From: Sphaerimonospora cavernae
GTDB lineage: Bacteria > Actinomycetota > Actinomycetes > Streptosporangiales > Streptosporangiaceae
Length of the DNA: 64,000 bases
Direction of reading: 5' to 3'
NCBI RefSeq assembly: GCF_042435035.1
Contig: NZ_JBHMQT010000014.1
Coordinates: 1-64,000 of the forward strand
In this document: one piece after another, positions 9,090 to 17,530 of the stretch
Layout: each line of letters begins with the position of its first letter
Position numbering within the stretch: the stretch's first letter is position 1
The notes under the pieces: model-generated
What the model was told of the DNA's origin: nothing
The model's database searches: none
What the model saw: the letters and a program-made list of their open reading frames with translations, nothing else
Position numbers and translations under genes: made by a program

Positions 9090-9137
9090 CGAAGCCGGTG
9101 CCCCGGGTTGGGTGAACCCTGCAGGGCGCCGGCTTCG
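9090..9137 (-). promoter_or_regulatory. Hairpin between the small peptide ORF and the TPR gene
   Basis: Perfect 9-bp arms CGAAGCCGG (9129-9137 on the minus strand) and CCGGCTTCG (9090-9098) enclose a smaller GGGTT/AACCC stem. It begins 8 nt after the peptide stop codon and ends 37 nt before the TPR start. No T-tract follows, so it is more likely an mRNA processing or translation-control structure, or a partial attenuator, than a full terminator. Confidence 0.55.
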
Positions 9138-9144
9138 GCGTTGA

Positions 9145-9219
9145 TCAGACCAGGTGCCGAGGGCTGGCCGCGGCGGAGAGCTTGACCGTTCCAGGCTTGT
9201 GAACAACGATCTTCTTCAT
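9145..9219 (-). CDS. 24-residue peptide, candidate signalling peptide or RiPP-like precursor
   Basis: Short ORF beginning MKKIVVHKPGTVKL and ending SPRHLV-stop. It is preceded by GGGAGG exactly 7 nt before the ATG, one of the best ribosome-binding sites in the window. A sigma-70-like promoter (9255-9283) is placed to start transcription about 28 nt upstream. The product is strongly basic (three Lys in the first eight residues plus Arg and two His), has no Cys, and is too short for a standard secretion signal. It precedes, on the same strand, a TPR protein and a coupled MFS exporter. I know no described family with confidence. Translation is inferred, not proven. Confidence 0.55.
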   Translation of the reverse strand: MKKIVVHKPGTVKLSAAASPRHLV

Positions 9220-9254
9220 GTCGATCCCTCCCGATCATGTGTCAAACGAGGGAA

Positions 9255-9283
9255 ATATCAACATAAACCAGATCGCTTAACAA
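9255..9283 (-). promoter_or_regulatory. Promoter of the peptide-TPR-MFS cassette
   Basis: On the minus strand TTGTTA (9278-9283) and TGATAT (9255-9260) are separated by exactly 17 nt in a locally AT-rich stretch. The expected start is near 9247, giving a short leader to the peptide ATG at 9219. Confidence 0.55.
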
Positions 9284-9301
9284 GGCTTCACTGGAGATTG
9301 T

Positions 9302-9322
9302 CCGGAATCGGACGGATTCCGG
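9302..9322. terminator. Palindrome just after ftsY
   Basis: CCGGAATC-GGACG-GATTCCGG, perfect 8-bp arms, begins 6 nt downstream of the ftsY stop codon. There is no T-run, so it may be a weak terminator or an operator for the following promoter. Confidence 0.4.
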
Positions 9323-9327
9323 CGCGA

Positions 9328-10509
9328 TCAATCCCCCACAATGGCATCGACGAAAACCTCCGGATCGAAGGGCGCCAGATCATCGGGGCCCTCGCCCAGG
9401 CCGACCAGCTTGACCGGAACCCCGAGCTCGCGCTGCACCGAGATCACGATCCCGCCCTTGGCGGTGCCGTCCAGCTTGGTCAGCGCGATGCCGGTGACGT
9501 TGACCACCTCGGCGAACACCTGGGCCTGGCGCATGCCGTTCTGCCCGGTCGTCGCGTCGAGGACCAGCAGCACCTCGTCCACCGTGGCCTTCTTCTCGAT
9601 GACCCGCTTGACCTTGCCCAGCTCGTCCATCAGCCCGGTCTTCGTGTGCAGACGGCCGGCCGTGTCGACGATCACGGTGTCCGCCTTGTCCTCGATGCCC
9701 CTGGCCACCGCGTCGAACGCCACCGACGCCGGGTCGCCGCCCTCGGGGCCGCGTACGGTCGCGGCGCCCACCCGGTCGCCCCAGGTCTGCAGCTGATCGG
9801 TCGCCGCCGCCCGGAACGTGTCGGCCGCGCCGAGCACGACCTTCTTGCCGTCGCCGACCAGCACCCGGGCCAGCTTGCCCGACGTGGTGGTCTTGCCGGT
9901 GCCGTTGACGCCCACGACCAGGACGACGGCCGGCCGCTCGCCGTGCGGCTCCGTGCCCAGGGTCCGGTCGAGCTCCGGGGAGACCTGCGTGAGCAGCTCC
10001 TCCCGAAGCAGCTTGCGCACCTCGGCCGGGGTGCGCGTGCCGAGCACCTTCACCTTCGTCCGCAGGTCCTCCACCATCGCGCGGGTGGTGGACACGCCGA
10101 TGTCGGCGGTGATCAGGGTCTCCTCGATCTCGTCCCACGCGTCGTCGTCGAGGCGGTCCCGGGACAGCAGGTCGAGCAGGCCCCGGCCGAGCATGTTCTG
10201 CGATCGGGCCAACCGGCTGCGCAGCCGTACCATCCGGCCGGCCGACGGCAGCGGGATCTCGATCTCCGGAGCCTTGAGCAGCTCCTCGACGGGAGCGACC
10301 GGCGGAGGAGGCAGCGTCGTCGTCGCGCCGCCCTCTTCTTCGCTCGGGCCCGCCTTCGCCGGTTCCTCAAGCGTGGGCGCGGGCGGCTCCGGCGGCGCCT
10401 CCACGGGCGGGAGGCCCCTGCCTTTCGGCCGGAGCAGCAGGAACAGGCTCCCCACCGCCAGGACGGCGATGGAGATCACCATCACGATTATGCCTACGTA
10501 TGCGTCCAC
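9328..10509 (-). CDS. ftsY: Signal recognition particle receptor FtsY
   Basis: 393 residues. One transmembrane segment lies at residues 4-26, followed by an acidic, Pro-rich linker (30-90), the N domain (about 95-180) and a G domain. The G domain contains GVNGTGKT (200-207), DTFRAAA, DTAGR and TKLDGTAKGG. FtsY docks SRP-ribosome complexes at the membrane for cotranslational insertion. The N-terminal membrane anchor is the usual actinobacterial form. GTG start. It follows smc by 75 nt on the same strand, the classic smc-ftsY order, and is probably cotranscribed. Confidence 0.97.
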   Translation of the reverse strand: MDAYVGIIVMVISIAVLAVGSLFLLLRPKGRGLPPVEAPPEPPAPTLEEPAKAGPSEEEGGATTTLPPPPVAPVEELLKAPEIEIPLPSAGRMVRLRSRLARSQNMLGRGLLDLLSRDRLDDDAWDEIEETLITADIGVSTTRAMVEDLRTKVKVLGTRTPAEVRKLLREELLTQVSPELDRTLGTEPHGERPAVVLVVGVNGTGKTTTSGKLARVLVGDGKKVVLGAADTFRAAATDQLQTWGDRVGAATVRGPEGGDPASVAFDAVARGIEDKADTVIVDTAGRLHTKTGLMDELGKVKRVIEKKATVDEVLLVLDATTGQNGMRQAQVFAEVVNVTGIALTKLDGTAKGGIVISVQRELGVPVKLVGLGEGPDDLAPFDPEVFVDAIVGD

Positions 10510-10584
10510 ACCATGCAGTTTCCCAGATCAACCGCGATGCTCCCGTCACCGCACCCGTGACGCGCCCGGGGGTGCCCGGGACAG

Positions 10585-13500
10585 TCAGTCCCGCAGCCGC
10601 TGGCTGACCACCTGGGTGACGCCGTCACCCCGCATCGACACGCCGTACAACGCGTCGGCGATCTCCATCGTGCGCTTCTGGTGGGTGATCACGATGAGTT
10701 GGGAGCTCTGCCGCAGCTCCTCGAAAAGGGTCAGCAGGCGCTGGGTGTTGGTGTCGTCCAGGGCCGCCTCGACCTCGTCCATCACATAGAACGGCGACGG
10801 GCGTGCCTTGAAGATGGAGATGAGGAAGGCCACCGCCGTCAGCGACCGCTCCCCGCCCGACAGCAGGGACAGCCGCTTGACCTTCTTGCCGGGCGGCCGG
10901 GCCTCCACCTCCACCCCCGTGGTGAGCATGTCGCTCGGGTCGGTCAGCATGAGCCGCCCCTCACCGCCGGGGAACACCCGCTGGAAGATCTGCGCGAACT
11001 CCCGCGCCACGTCCTCGTAGGCCGCGGCGAACACCTGCTCGACCCGCTCGTCGACCTCCTTCACGACGAGCAGGAGGTCCTTGCGTGTCTTCTTGAGGTC
11101 TTCCAGCTGGGAGGTGAGGAACGCGTGCCGCTCCTCCAACGCGGCGAACTCCTCGAGAGCGAGCGGGTTGACCTTGCCGAGCTGGGCCATCTGCCGCTCG
11201 GCCACCCTGGCCCGCTTCTCCTGCTCCTCCCGGACGTACGGAACCGGCGGCTCGCCCGGCACCGGGGCCTCCGGGCCGTACTCCGCGATCAGCGGCTCGA
11301 GTTCGAGGCCGAACTCCTCCATCGCCCGCTGCTCCATCTGCTCGAGCCGCAGCCGCCGCTCGGTCCTGGCCATCTCGCTGCCGTGCACCCGGTTGACCAG
11401 GGCGTCCAGCTCGGCGCCGAGCTCGCGCACGCGCAGCCGTACCGCCTTGAGCTCGGCGTCGATCTCCCCACGCGCCCGCTCCGCCTCGTCGCGCTCCTGC
11501 TCAGCGGCGGCCAGAGAGCCCTCGATGGCGCGCAGCGCGGCCCGGGCCCCCTCGACCACGGTGGCGGCGGTCTGCGCCTGCGCCCGGCGGCGTGCCCGCT
11601 CGGCCGCCGCCTTCGCGCGGTCCTCACGTTCCCGCCTGGCGGCGCGCAGCAGCCCGTCCACGCGCCCGGCGATGCCCCTGACCCGCTCCTCGGCGGTGCG
11701 GACGGCGAGCCTGACCTCCATCTCGGCCTGCCGGGTGACCCCGCAGGCCGCTGCCAGCTCGTCCCGGGCATCGGTGGTCGGCTCGGCCTCCAACTCGGCC
11801 GCGTACTCCGCCTCCGCGAGCCGTTCCTCCAGCTCCACGACACCCGCCTGGGCGGTCTCCCCGGCCTCCTCGGCGTCCTGTACGGCTCTGGCCAGCCGGG
11901 CGGCCTCGTCCTGGGCGGCCTTGACGGCGGCCTCCAGACGGGCGAGGTGCTTGGCCGCCTCGGCCGCCCTCCTGTCGGCGTCCCGCTGTCTGCCGCGCAG
12001 CCCGTCGAGCACGGCCTGGGCGGCGTTCAATCCGTTCTGGGCGCTGTTGACGGCGTTCTGGGCGGCGCTCACGCCGCTGCTCGCCTCGGTGACCCGGGCC
12101 TGGGCCGCCTCGACGGCGAGCCGGCACTCCTCCTCCGCGGCCGTCGCCTCGGCCAGCGCCTCGGCGTGCCGCTCGGCGGCCGCTCGCGCGGTGGCCGACT
12201 CGGCGGCGGCCTCGTCCAGCGCCCGGCGCATCTGCAGTGCGGAGCTCTCCCCCGCCGCGCCGCCGCGCGCCGCGTGGACGCCGAGCACGTCGCCCGCCCG
12301 GGTGACCGCCCGCAGATCCGGCCGCAGATCAACGACCTTGCCCGCCGTGAGCAGGTCGGGGACGACGACCACGTCCGCCAGGAGCGCCTCGACCGACGGA
12401 CGGAGTTCCTCGGACACCTTCACCAGGTCGGCCGCCCATGCGGCGTCCGCCACCGGTGGTTCGGCGGCCTGCCGCACGCCCCCCTCCGTCTGCTCGACCG
12501 ACTCGGGGCCGGCCGCGATGAGGAGAGCGCAGCGGCCACCGCCGCAGTCACGCAACTGCTCCACCGCTGCCACGGCGGCCGTCAGCGAGGCCACGGCCAC
12601 GCCGTCGACCGCGAGCACCGCGGCGACGGCCGCCTCCGCTCCGGGCTCCACGTTCAGCAGGGCGGCGATCGGGCCGAGAACTCCGGGCAGCCCCGCGCCG
12701 AGCAGCGCGGCCGCCCCGTCGGCGCCTCCGGCGAGGCTCATCTCCAGCGCCTCGCACCGCGCCTGCAGCGCGGCCATCGTACGCTGCGACTCCTGGTCGG
12801 CGGCGCGAGCCGTGGTGACAGCCGATCCGGCGGCGGCCAGCGCCTCACGCGGCGCCGTCAGGGCGGCGCGCGCCTCATCCACCACGGCCTCCGCCTGCAC
12901 GCCCACGGCCCGGGCCTCCTCCACGGCGGCACGGGCGAGGTCGACGCCCTCCTGGGCGGCCGCCAGCTCGGCGACCAGCTCGGGGTCGGCGACCGGTTCG
13001 CTCAGCTCCTGCGCGTCGTGCTCGACCCGCGCACGCTCGGCCCGCTGCCGAGCCTCGTCGAGAGCCTTGGTGAGCCGCCCGACCTCCTCACCGGCGGCAC
13101 GGGCACGGCTGCGTGCCGACTCGACCTGGCCGCGTAGCCGGGCGAGGGCCTCGCGCCGGTCGGCGGCGGCCCGCGCGGCGGCGGCCAGGCGCCGCTCCTC
13201 CGCGGCCAGCGCCTCCTCGGCCTCGGCCCGGACCTCCACGGCCGCTGCCAGGCGCTCGCGCGCCTCTTCCAGCTCCTCTGACAGCGTCCGCTCCTGCTCG
13301 CGGACCTCGGCCGCCTCCCGCTCCAGGTCCTCCGGGTCGCGCCCCCGGCGCTCGATCGAGGCGGCGTCCGCGGCGTGCCGCTGCCGTTCCGCGGCGAGGC
13401 CTTCGACGCCGCGCAGCCGCTCCCGCAGGGCCGACAGGCGGTAGAAGGTCTCCTGCGCCGCCTTCAGGCGCGGCTGGGCCTCGTTCTCCGCGGCCTCCAG

Positions 13501-14313
13501 CTCGGCCTCCCGCCGCTGCCCTTCCGTGAGATCGTTCTCGACCCGGGATCGCCGCGCCTGTACGGCCGCCTCGTCGGCCTCCTCCCGCCGCAGCGTGTCG
13601 CGGAGAGTCACCACGTCGTCGGCGAGCAGGCGCAGCCGTGCGTCCCTCAGGTCGGCCTGGATCACCGCGGCCTTCCTGGCGATCTCAGCCTGACGGCCCA
13701 GCGGCTTGAGCTGGCGGCGCAACTCGGTGACGAGGTCCTGGACGCGGGTCAGGTTCGCCTGCATCGCGTCGAGCTTGCGGAGCGCCTTCTCCTTGCGCTT
13801 GCGGTGCTTCAGGACGCCCGCCGCCTCCTCGATGAACGCGCGGCGCTCATCGGGGCCGGCGTGCAGCACCTGGTCGAGCTGGCCCTGCCCGACGATCACG
13901 TGCATCTCGCGGCCGATGCCGGAGTCCGACAGCAGTTCCTGGATGTCGAGGAGGCGGCAGGTGTCGCCGTTGATGGCGTACTCACTCTGGCCGGACCGGA
14001 ACATCAGCCGGCTGATCGTCACCTCGGTGTAGTCGATGGGGAGCGCGCCGTCGGTGTTGTCGATGGTCAACGTGACCTCGGCCCGGCCGAGCGGCGGCCG
14101 GCTCGAGGTGCCGGCGAAGATGACGTCCTCCATCTTGCCGCCGCGCAGCGACTTGGCGCTGTGCTCGCCCATCACCCAGGCGAGGGCGTCGACGACGTTG
14201 GACTTGCCTGATCCGTTGGGGCCGACGACGCAGGTGATGCCGGGCTCGAACCTCAGGGTGGTCGCGGAGGCGAAGGACTTGAAGCCGCGCAGGGTCAGGG
14301 TCTTCAGGTACAC
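10585..14313 (-). CDS. smc: Chromosome segregation ATPase SMC
   Basis: 1242 residues. The head's Walker A GPNGSGKS is at 31-38. Two long Ala/Glu/Arg-rich coiled coils flank a hinge (about 525-680). The C-terminal head carries the ABC signature LSGGERSLTAVAF and Walker B FYVMDEVEAALDD. SMC forms a ring with ScpA/ScpB that compacts and separates chromosomes. The start was moved to GTG 14313 (VYLKTLTLRGFKSF), which has GGGAGGGGGCGACAG before it; the extra MGAGRGRQ of the longer frame lies over this ribosome-binding site. It is the first gene of the smc-ftsY pair. Confidence 0.97.
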   Translation of the reverse strand: MYLKTLTLRGFKSFASATTLRFEPGITCVVGPNGSGKSNVVDALAWVMGEHSAKSLRGGKMEDVIFAGTSSRPPLGRAEVTLTIDNTDGALPIDYTEVTISRLMFRSGQSEYAINGDTCRLLDIQELLSDSGIGREMHVIVGQGQLDQVLHAGPDERRAFIEEAAGVLKHRKRKEKALRKLDAMQANLTRVQDLVTELRRQLKPLGRQAEIARKAAVIQADLRDARLRLLADDVVTLRDTLRREEADEAAVQARRSRVENDLTEGQRREAELEAAENEAQPRLKAAQETFYRLSALRERLRGVEGLAAERQRHAADAASIERRGRDPEDLEREAAEVREQERTLSEELEEARERLAAAVEVRAEAEEALAAEERRLAAAARAAADRREALARLRGQVESARSRARAAGEEVGRLTKALDEARQRAERARVEHDAQELSEPVADPELVAELAAAQEGVDLARAAVEEARAVGVQAEAVVDEARAALTAPREALAAAGSAVTTARAADQESQRTMAALQARCEALEMSLAGGADGAAALLGAGLPGVLGPIAALLNVEPGAEAAVAAVLAVDGVAVASLTAAVAAVEQLRDCGGGRCALLIAAGPESVEQTEGGVRQAAEPPVADAAWAADLVKVSEELRPSVEALLADVVVVPDLLTAGKVVDLRPDLRAVTRAGDVLGVHAARGGAAGESSALQMRRALDEAAAESATARAAAERHAEALAEATAAEEECRLAVEAAQARVTEASSGVSAAQNAVNSAQNGLNAAQAVLDGLRGRQRDADRRAAEAAKHLARLEAAVKAAQDEAARLARAVQDAEEAGETAQAGVVELEERLAEAEYAAELEAEPTTDARDELAAACGVTRQAEMEVRLAVRTAEERVRGIAGRVDGLLRAARREREDRAKAAAERARRRAQAQTAATVVEGARAALRAIEGSLAAAEQERDEAERARGEIDAELKAVRLRVRELGAELDALVNRVHGSEMARTERRLRLEQMEQRAMEEFGLELEPLIAEYGPEAPVPGEPPVPYVREEQEKRARVAERQMAQLGKVNPLALEEFAALEERHAFLTSQLEDLKKTRKDLLLVVKEVDERVEQVFAAAYEDVAREFAQIFQRVFPGGEGRLMLTDPSDMLTTGVEVEARPPGKKVKRLSLLSGGERSLTAVAFLISIFKARPSPFYVMDEVEAALDDTNTQRLLTLFEELRQSSQLIVITHQKRTMEIADALYGVSMRGDGVTQVVSQRLRD

Positions 14314-14588
14314 CTGTCGCCCCCTCCCCGCGCCCACGCGTTCTGGGGAAGACTATCGCTCTGGCGACTTCGAAACGTCGCATACGCTCAGCGAACGGTG
14401 TCTCCGAGTCGTGTCTCGCCCGGACGTTCTGAGCGCGAAATCGGTGACGATCCGTACGAACTCCGAAGGAAGTACGGGCGGAGCGGTGCGGAAAGTATGG
14501 CGAAAGCGAGAGGAAGCGAGTCCGGAAATGGCAAGGGACGCCTTTGCGGGGCGTCCCTACAATCCGTTTTCCAATCCCCTGCCGGTCC

Positions 14589-14783
14589 TCAGGTGAGAAC
14601 CGGCTCGCGATCCTGCAGCCGGGCCAGGGCTTCGTCGCGAGCTTGCGCCGCGAGCGCGTCGTTCTGCGCCTGGAGCCGGGTGAGTTCTGCCTCCAGATCA
14701 CGGACGCGCTGCTGGAGACGGCGCATTTCCGAGATCATCCGAGGGTCAGGACCGCCGACGTGGCCGAGTAGAGCCTTCGCCAT
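14589..14783 (-). CDS. Small coiled-coil protein conserved next to smc in actinobacteria
   Basis: 64 residues: a short N-terminal MAKALLGHVGGPDPR followed by one heptad-rich helix (about 16-55, RRLQQRVRDLEAELTRLQ). No membrane segment or signal. GGAGG stands 10 nt before the ATG. The sequence type is familiar from actinobacterial genomes at this position, but no function is known to me. Its close link to smc makes a DNA- or division-related role possible, which is only inference. Confidence 0.75.
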   Translation of the reverse strand: MAKALLGHVGGPDPRMISEMRRLQQRVRDLEAELTRLQAQNDALAAQARDEALARLQDREPVLT

Positions 14784-14971
14784 AGTAAAGGGTCCTCCAC
14801 GCTGAGTGACCAGACTGGTTCGCGCACTTCTATACCGCGGGAGGGGTGCGCGTGGTTCCTCTCAAGAGTCGCACCGGCAATGGAGGCGGTCAAGTTGAAC
14901 GCTCCACACAGACGGCCGGTAGGCACTCTCGACAGGTAAATATACCCGATTTGGTGGGTTTGGGGGAAGGC

Positions 14972-15241
14972 CTACCTCTCTACAAACCCGGCCATACTTC
15001 CCTTAGCGTCGCTCCATCGCTCAACTACCCCCTCCACCTGGCCGGGCGTGTCGCCGCCGCGTAACGCCTCGAGAAGCTTGACGCACGATTCCCGGGGGCC
15101 TTCGGCCACGACCTCGACTCTCCCGTCGGCGAGGTTCGCGGCCCACCCGGACAGGCCGAGTTCGAGCGCCCGGGACCGGGTCCACCAACGGAACCCGACA
15201 CCCTGCACCCGTCCCCGGACCCATGCGGTCAGCCGAATCAC
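14972..15241 (-). CDS. acyP: Acylphosphatase
   Basis: 89 residues from GTG 15241. The active-site loop GRVQGVGFRWW with the phosphate-binding Arg is followed by the conserved Asn/Gly segment LSGWAANLADGRVEVVAEG. The enzyme hydrolyses carboxyl-phosphate bonds. Length matches the roughly 90-residue family; the longer frame to 15340 adds unrelated residues. It sits between mutM and smc, as is usual in actinobacteria. Confidence 0.93.
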   Translation of the reverse strand: MIRLTAWVRGRVQGVGFRWWTRSRALELGLSGWAANLADGRVEVVAEGPRESCVKLLEALRGGDTPGQVEGVVERWSDAKGSMAGFVER

Positions 15242-15326
15242 GCTTACCAGTATCCAAAACCGCCCCGTGCGCCGCACGCCGGGGTCCGTCTGACCATAAA
15301 AGAGCAGGTGGAGCACCCGGCTGTTG

Positions 15327-16277
15327 CTACGGATGAGCATTCCTGGGACGTGGCTGACATTTCGGACAGCTATAGGAGGACCTGTTCATGAACGGCTCCC
15401 GCCTGATCGGCGTCCCGCAGCGGGGACAGGGGCGGTCCCGCCTGCCGTACACGGCGAGCGACCGGTCGAAGTAGCCGCTCTCCCCGTTGACGTTGACGTA
15501 CAGGCTGTCGAACGACGTGCCGCCCTGCTCCAGCGCCTCGGCCATCACCTCGCGGACCGCCGCCAGCAGTTCGGCGATCTTCGTTGTGGTCAGCGTCTCG
15601 GTCGGCCTCGCCCAGTGCAGCCGCGCCCGCCACAGCGCCTCGTCCGCGTAGATGTTGCCCACCCCGCTGATCAGCGACTGGTCCAGCAGCGCCCGCTTGA
15701 TCTCAGTGCGGCGCGGCATGCCGGTACGGCGCAACCGCAGCCTGGTGGCGAACTCCTCGTCGTCGAACACGTCCTCCAACGGGTCCGCCGCGATGTGCGC
15801 GATCGGCTCGGGTACCGGGCGCGGCAGCCGTACGGCCAAGGGCGCGACCAGCAGATGGCCGAACGTGCGCTGGTCGACGAAGCGCAGTTCCGGGCCGCCG
15901 TCCGTGAAGGTCAGCCGCACCCTCAGGTGCTTCTCCGTGGGCGTGAGGGGATCCACGACGAGGAGCTGGCCGCTCATGCCCAGGTGGGCGATGAGCGCCT
16001 CACCCGCAGCGACCTCACCCGCACCGACCTCGCGGCCCAGTCCGTCCAGGCCGTCCAGGCCGGCGGTGATGTCCTCACTGTCGAGCAGAGGCAGCCACAG
16101 GTACTTGCCGCGGCGCTCGACGGAGGCGGCGGTCCGGCCCTTGAGCCGGTCGGGCAGGCTGCCGGCGTTCCTGCGGACGGCTCGCGGGTGCAGGACCTCC
16201 GCCGACGCGATCGTCCGGCCGACGACCCAGCGTTCCAGCCCACGCCGGACGACCTCGACCTCGGGCAGTTCAGGCAT
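15327..16277 (-). CDS. mutM: Formamidopyrimidine-DNA glycosylase (Fpg/MutM)
   Basis: 316 residues. It begins MPELPEVEVVRRGL (catalytic Pro and Glu); the body has HLGMSGQLL, the H2TH helices (ISGVGNIYADEALW) and a C-terminal zinc finger CPRCGTPI...CPKCQ. The enzyme removes 8-oxoguanine and cleaves at abasic sites. It is about 30 residues longer than typical. The excess includes a loop after LDSEDITAGLDGLDG made of two near-identical units, VGAGE and VAAGE, encoded by a short tandem duplication. It lies 23 nt downstream of rnc. Confidence 0.96.
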   Translation of the reverse strand: MPELPEVEVVRRGLERWVVGRTIASAEVLHPRAVRRNAGSLPDRLKGRTAASVERRGKYLWLPLLDSEDITAGLDGLDGLGREVGAGEVAAGEALIAHLGMSGQLLVVDPLTPTEKHLRVRLTFTDGGPELRFVDQRTFGHLLVAPLAVRLPRPVPEPIAHIAADPLEDVFDDEEFATRLRLRRTGMPRRTEIKRALLDQSLISGVGNIYADEALWRARLHWARPTETLTTTKIAELLAAVREVMAEALEQGGTSFDSLYVNVNGESGYFDRSLAVYGRRDRPCPRCGTPIRREPFMNRSSYSCPKCQPRPRNAHP

Positions 16278-16280
16278 CCG

Positions 16281-16307
16281 TCAGCTCAGCTCAGTCCAGC
16301 TCAGCTC
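16281..16307. repeat. Short AGCTGA-type repeats over the rnc stop codon
   Basis: Four degenerate copies of cagctcag fill the rnc-mutM gap. Read on the minus strand they repeat the AGCTGA that forms the end of rnc. Confidence 0.5.
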
Positions 16308-17053
16308 TGCCCGAGCTCCGCGGCTTCGCGGGCGTCGCGCAGCGCGCGGATCGCGGTCCAGGCCGCCTCGGCGGCCTGCTGCTCGGCCTCCTTCTTGCTG
16401 CGCCCGGCACCCGCGCCGTACTCCTGACCGCCGACGCGGACCGTCGCCACGAACGACTTGGCGTGATCGGGGCCGCTCTCGTCGACGTGGTACTCGGGCA
16501 CCCCGAGCGCCTCAGCCGCGGTCAGCTCCTGCAGGGACGTCTTCCAGTCGAGCCCGGCGCCGAGCGAGGCCGACCGCTTGATCAGCGCGTCGAAGAGCAG
16601 GTGGACGACGCGGAACGCCTCGTCCAAGCCCTTGTCGACGTAGACCGTGCCGATCAGCGCCTCCAGCGTGTCGGCCAGGATCGACGACTTGTCGCGCCCG
16701 CCCGTGCCCTCCTCGCCACGGCCGAGCCGCAGATACTTGCCCAGGTCGAGGGTCCTCGCGACGTCCGCCAGCGCCCGCATGTTGACGACCGCCGCACGCA
16801 ACTTGGCGAGCTGCCCCTCGGGCAGATCGGGATGGTTGCGAAACAGCGTGTCCGTTACGACCAGGCCCAGGACCGAGTCACCCAGGAACTCCAGGCGCTC
16901 GTTCGTGGGCAGGCCGCCGTTCTCGTACGCGTAGGAGCGGTGCGTCAGCGCCCGCTCCAGAATGTCCGTGCTGAGCCGGACGCCGAGCACCTGCTCCAGA
17001 TCGTCTCTGGCGATCTCCACCGCCACCGGCTTACTACTCGATGCCGCACCCAT
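16301..17053 (-). CDS. rnc: Ribonuclease III
   Basis: 250 residues. The RNase III signature NERLEFLGDSVLGLVV is complete, the second acidic cluster is ADTLEALIGTVYVDKG, and a double-stranded RNA-binding domain occupies the last 75 residues (GRSKKEAEQQAAEAAW). The enzyme processes rRNA precursors and structured mRNAs. The second ATG (17053) is taken as the start because GGGAGGAAACCG precedes it; the first ATG at 17077 has no such site. A very stable hairpin lies 80 nt upstream. Confidence 0.96.
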   Translation of the reverse strand: MGAASSSKPVAVEIARDDLEQVLGVRLSTDILERALTHRSYAYENGGLPTNERLEFLGDSVLGLVVTDTLFRNHPDLPEGQLAKLRAAVVNMRALADVARTLDLGKYLRLGRGEEGTGGRDKSSILADTLEALIGTVYVDKGLDEAFRVVHLLFDALIKRSASLGAGLDWKTSLQELTAAEALGVPEYHVDESGPDHAKSFVATVRVGGQEYGAGAGRSKKEAEQQAAEAAWTAIRALRDAREAAELGQS

Positions 17054-17132
17054 CGGTTTCCTCCCAACTCGTCCCATGGCAGGGCCCGGTCGAGCACGGG
17101 AGGCAGATGGATCGTCGGGAAAGCCCGAAGGC

Positions 17133-17180
17133 GTGGTGGACGCCGGGCCACCGGTTCACCGGGGCCCCGGCGTCCACCAC
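17133..17180 (-). promoter_or_regulatory. 48-nt near-perfect hairpin in the rnc leader
   Basis: Arms of 15 bp (GTGGTGGACGCCGGG at 17133-17147 and its complement at 17166-17180) are extended inward by CCGG-TTCA-CCGG with two mismatches. This gives about 20 stacked pairs and a 4-nt loop. It lies between the rpmF terminator and the rnc start. A duplex of this length is a plausible RNase III substrate. Confidence 0.7.
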
Positions 17181-17278
17181 GACCGCGGGCACGTGCCGAG
17201 AATCTCCTGCGTCCGGCCGCCAACCGCGTGCGCGTATCGAAGCCCTCATCAGGGCTACCGGCCCTGATGGCAAGGTAA

Positions 17279-17311
17279 CGCCGACCGGGTCGTTTGACGA
17301 TCCGGTCGGCG
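17279..17311 (-). terminator. Terminator after rpmF
   Basis: Perfect 10-bp arms (CGCCGACCGG / CCGGTCGGCG) with an inner TCGT/ACGA stem, 38 nt after the rpmF stop. A short pyrimidine run (TTACCTT) follows on the minus strand. Confidence 0.55.
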
Positions 17312-17349
17312 CCCCCTGTACGCCTGTATGTGTATAAGCCGACGGTCGA

Positions 17350-17529
17350 TCAGGCCGACGGCTCGATCACCTGGCGGCGGTTGTAGGTGCCGCAGGTCTC
17401 GCACGCCGTGTGCGGGCGCCTGGGCGAGCGGCACTGGGGGCAGCTCACGAGCGCGACAGCGACGGCCTTCCACTGAGACCTGCGGTGGCGGGTGTTGCTC
17501 CGCGACATCTTCCGCTTGGGGACGGCCAC
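17350..17529 (-). CDS. rpmF: 50S ribosomal protein L32
   Basis: 59 residues, VAVPKRKMSRSNTRHRRSQW at the start and a zinc-ribbon of CPQC and CETC, the C+ form of L32. GTG 17529 has AGGAGGGTTGAC before it; the longer frame upstream belongs to the DUF177 gene in another phase. It begins 1 nt after the DUF177 stop codon, the standard DUF177-rpmF coupling. Confidence 0.95.
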   Translation of the reverse strand: MAVPKRKMSRSNTRHRRSQWKAVAVALVSCPQCRSPRRPHTACETCGTYNRRQVIEPSA

Positions 17530-17530
17530 G

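Noticed and set aside
10681..13444. Two long plus-strand frames opposite smc
   Set aside because: Antisense shadows of the Ala/Glu-rich coiled coils; no start signal, no family resemblance.
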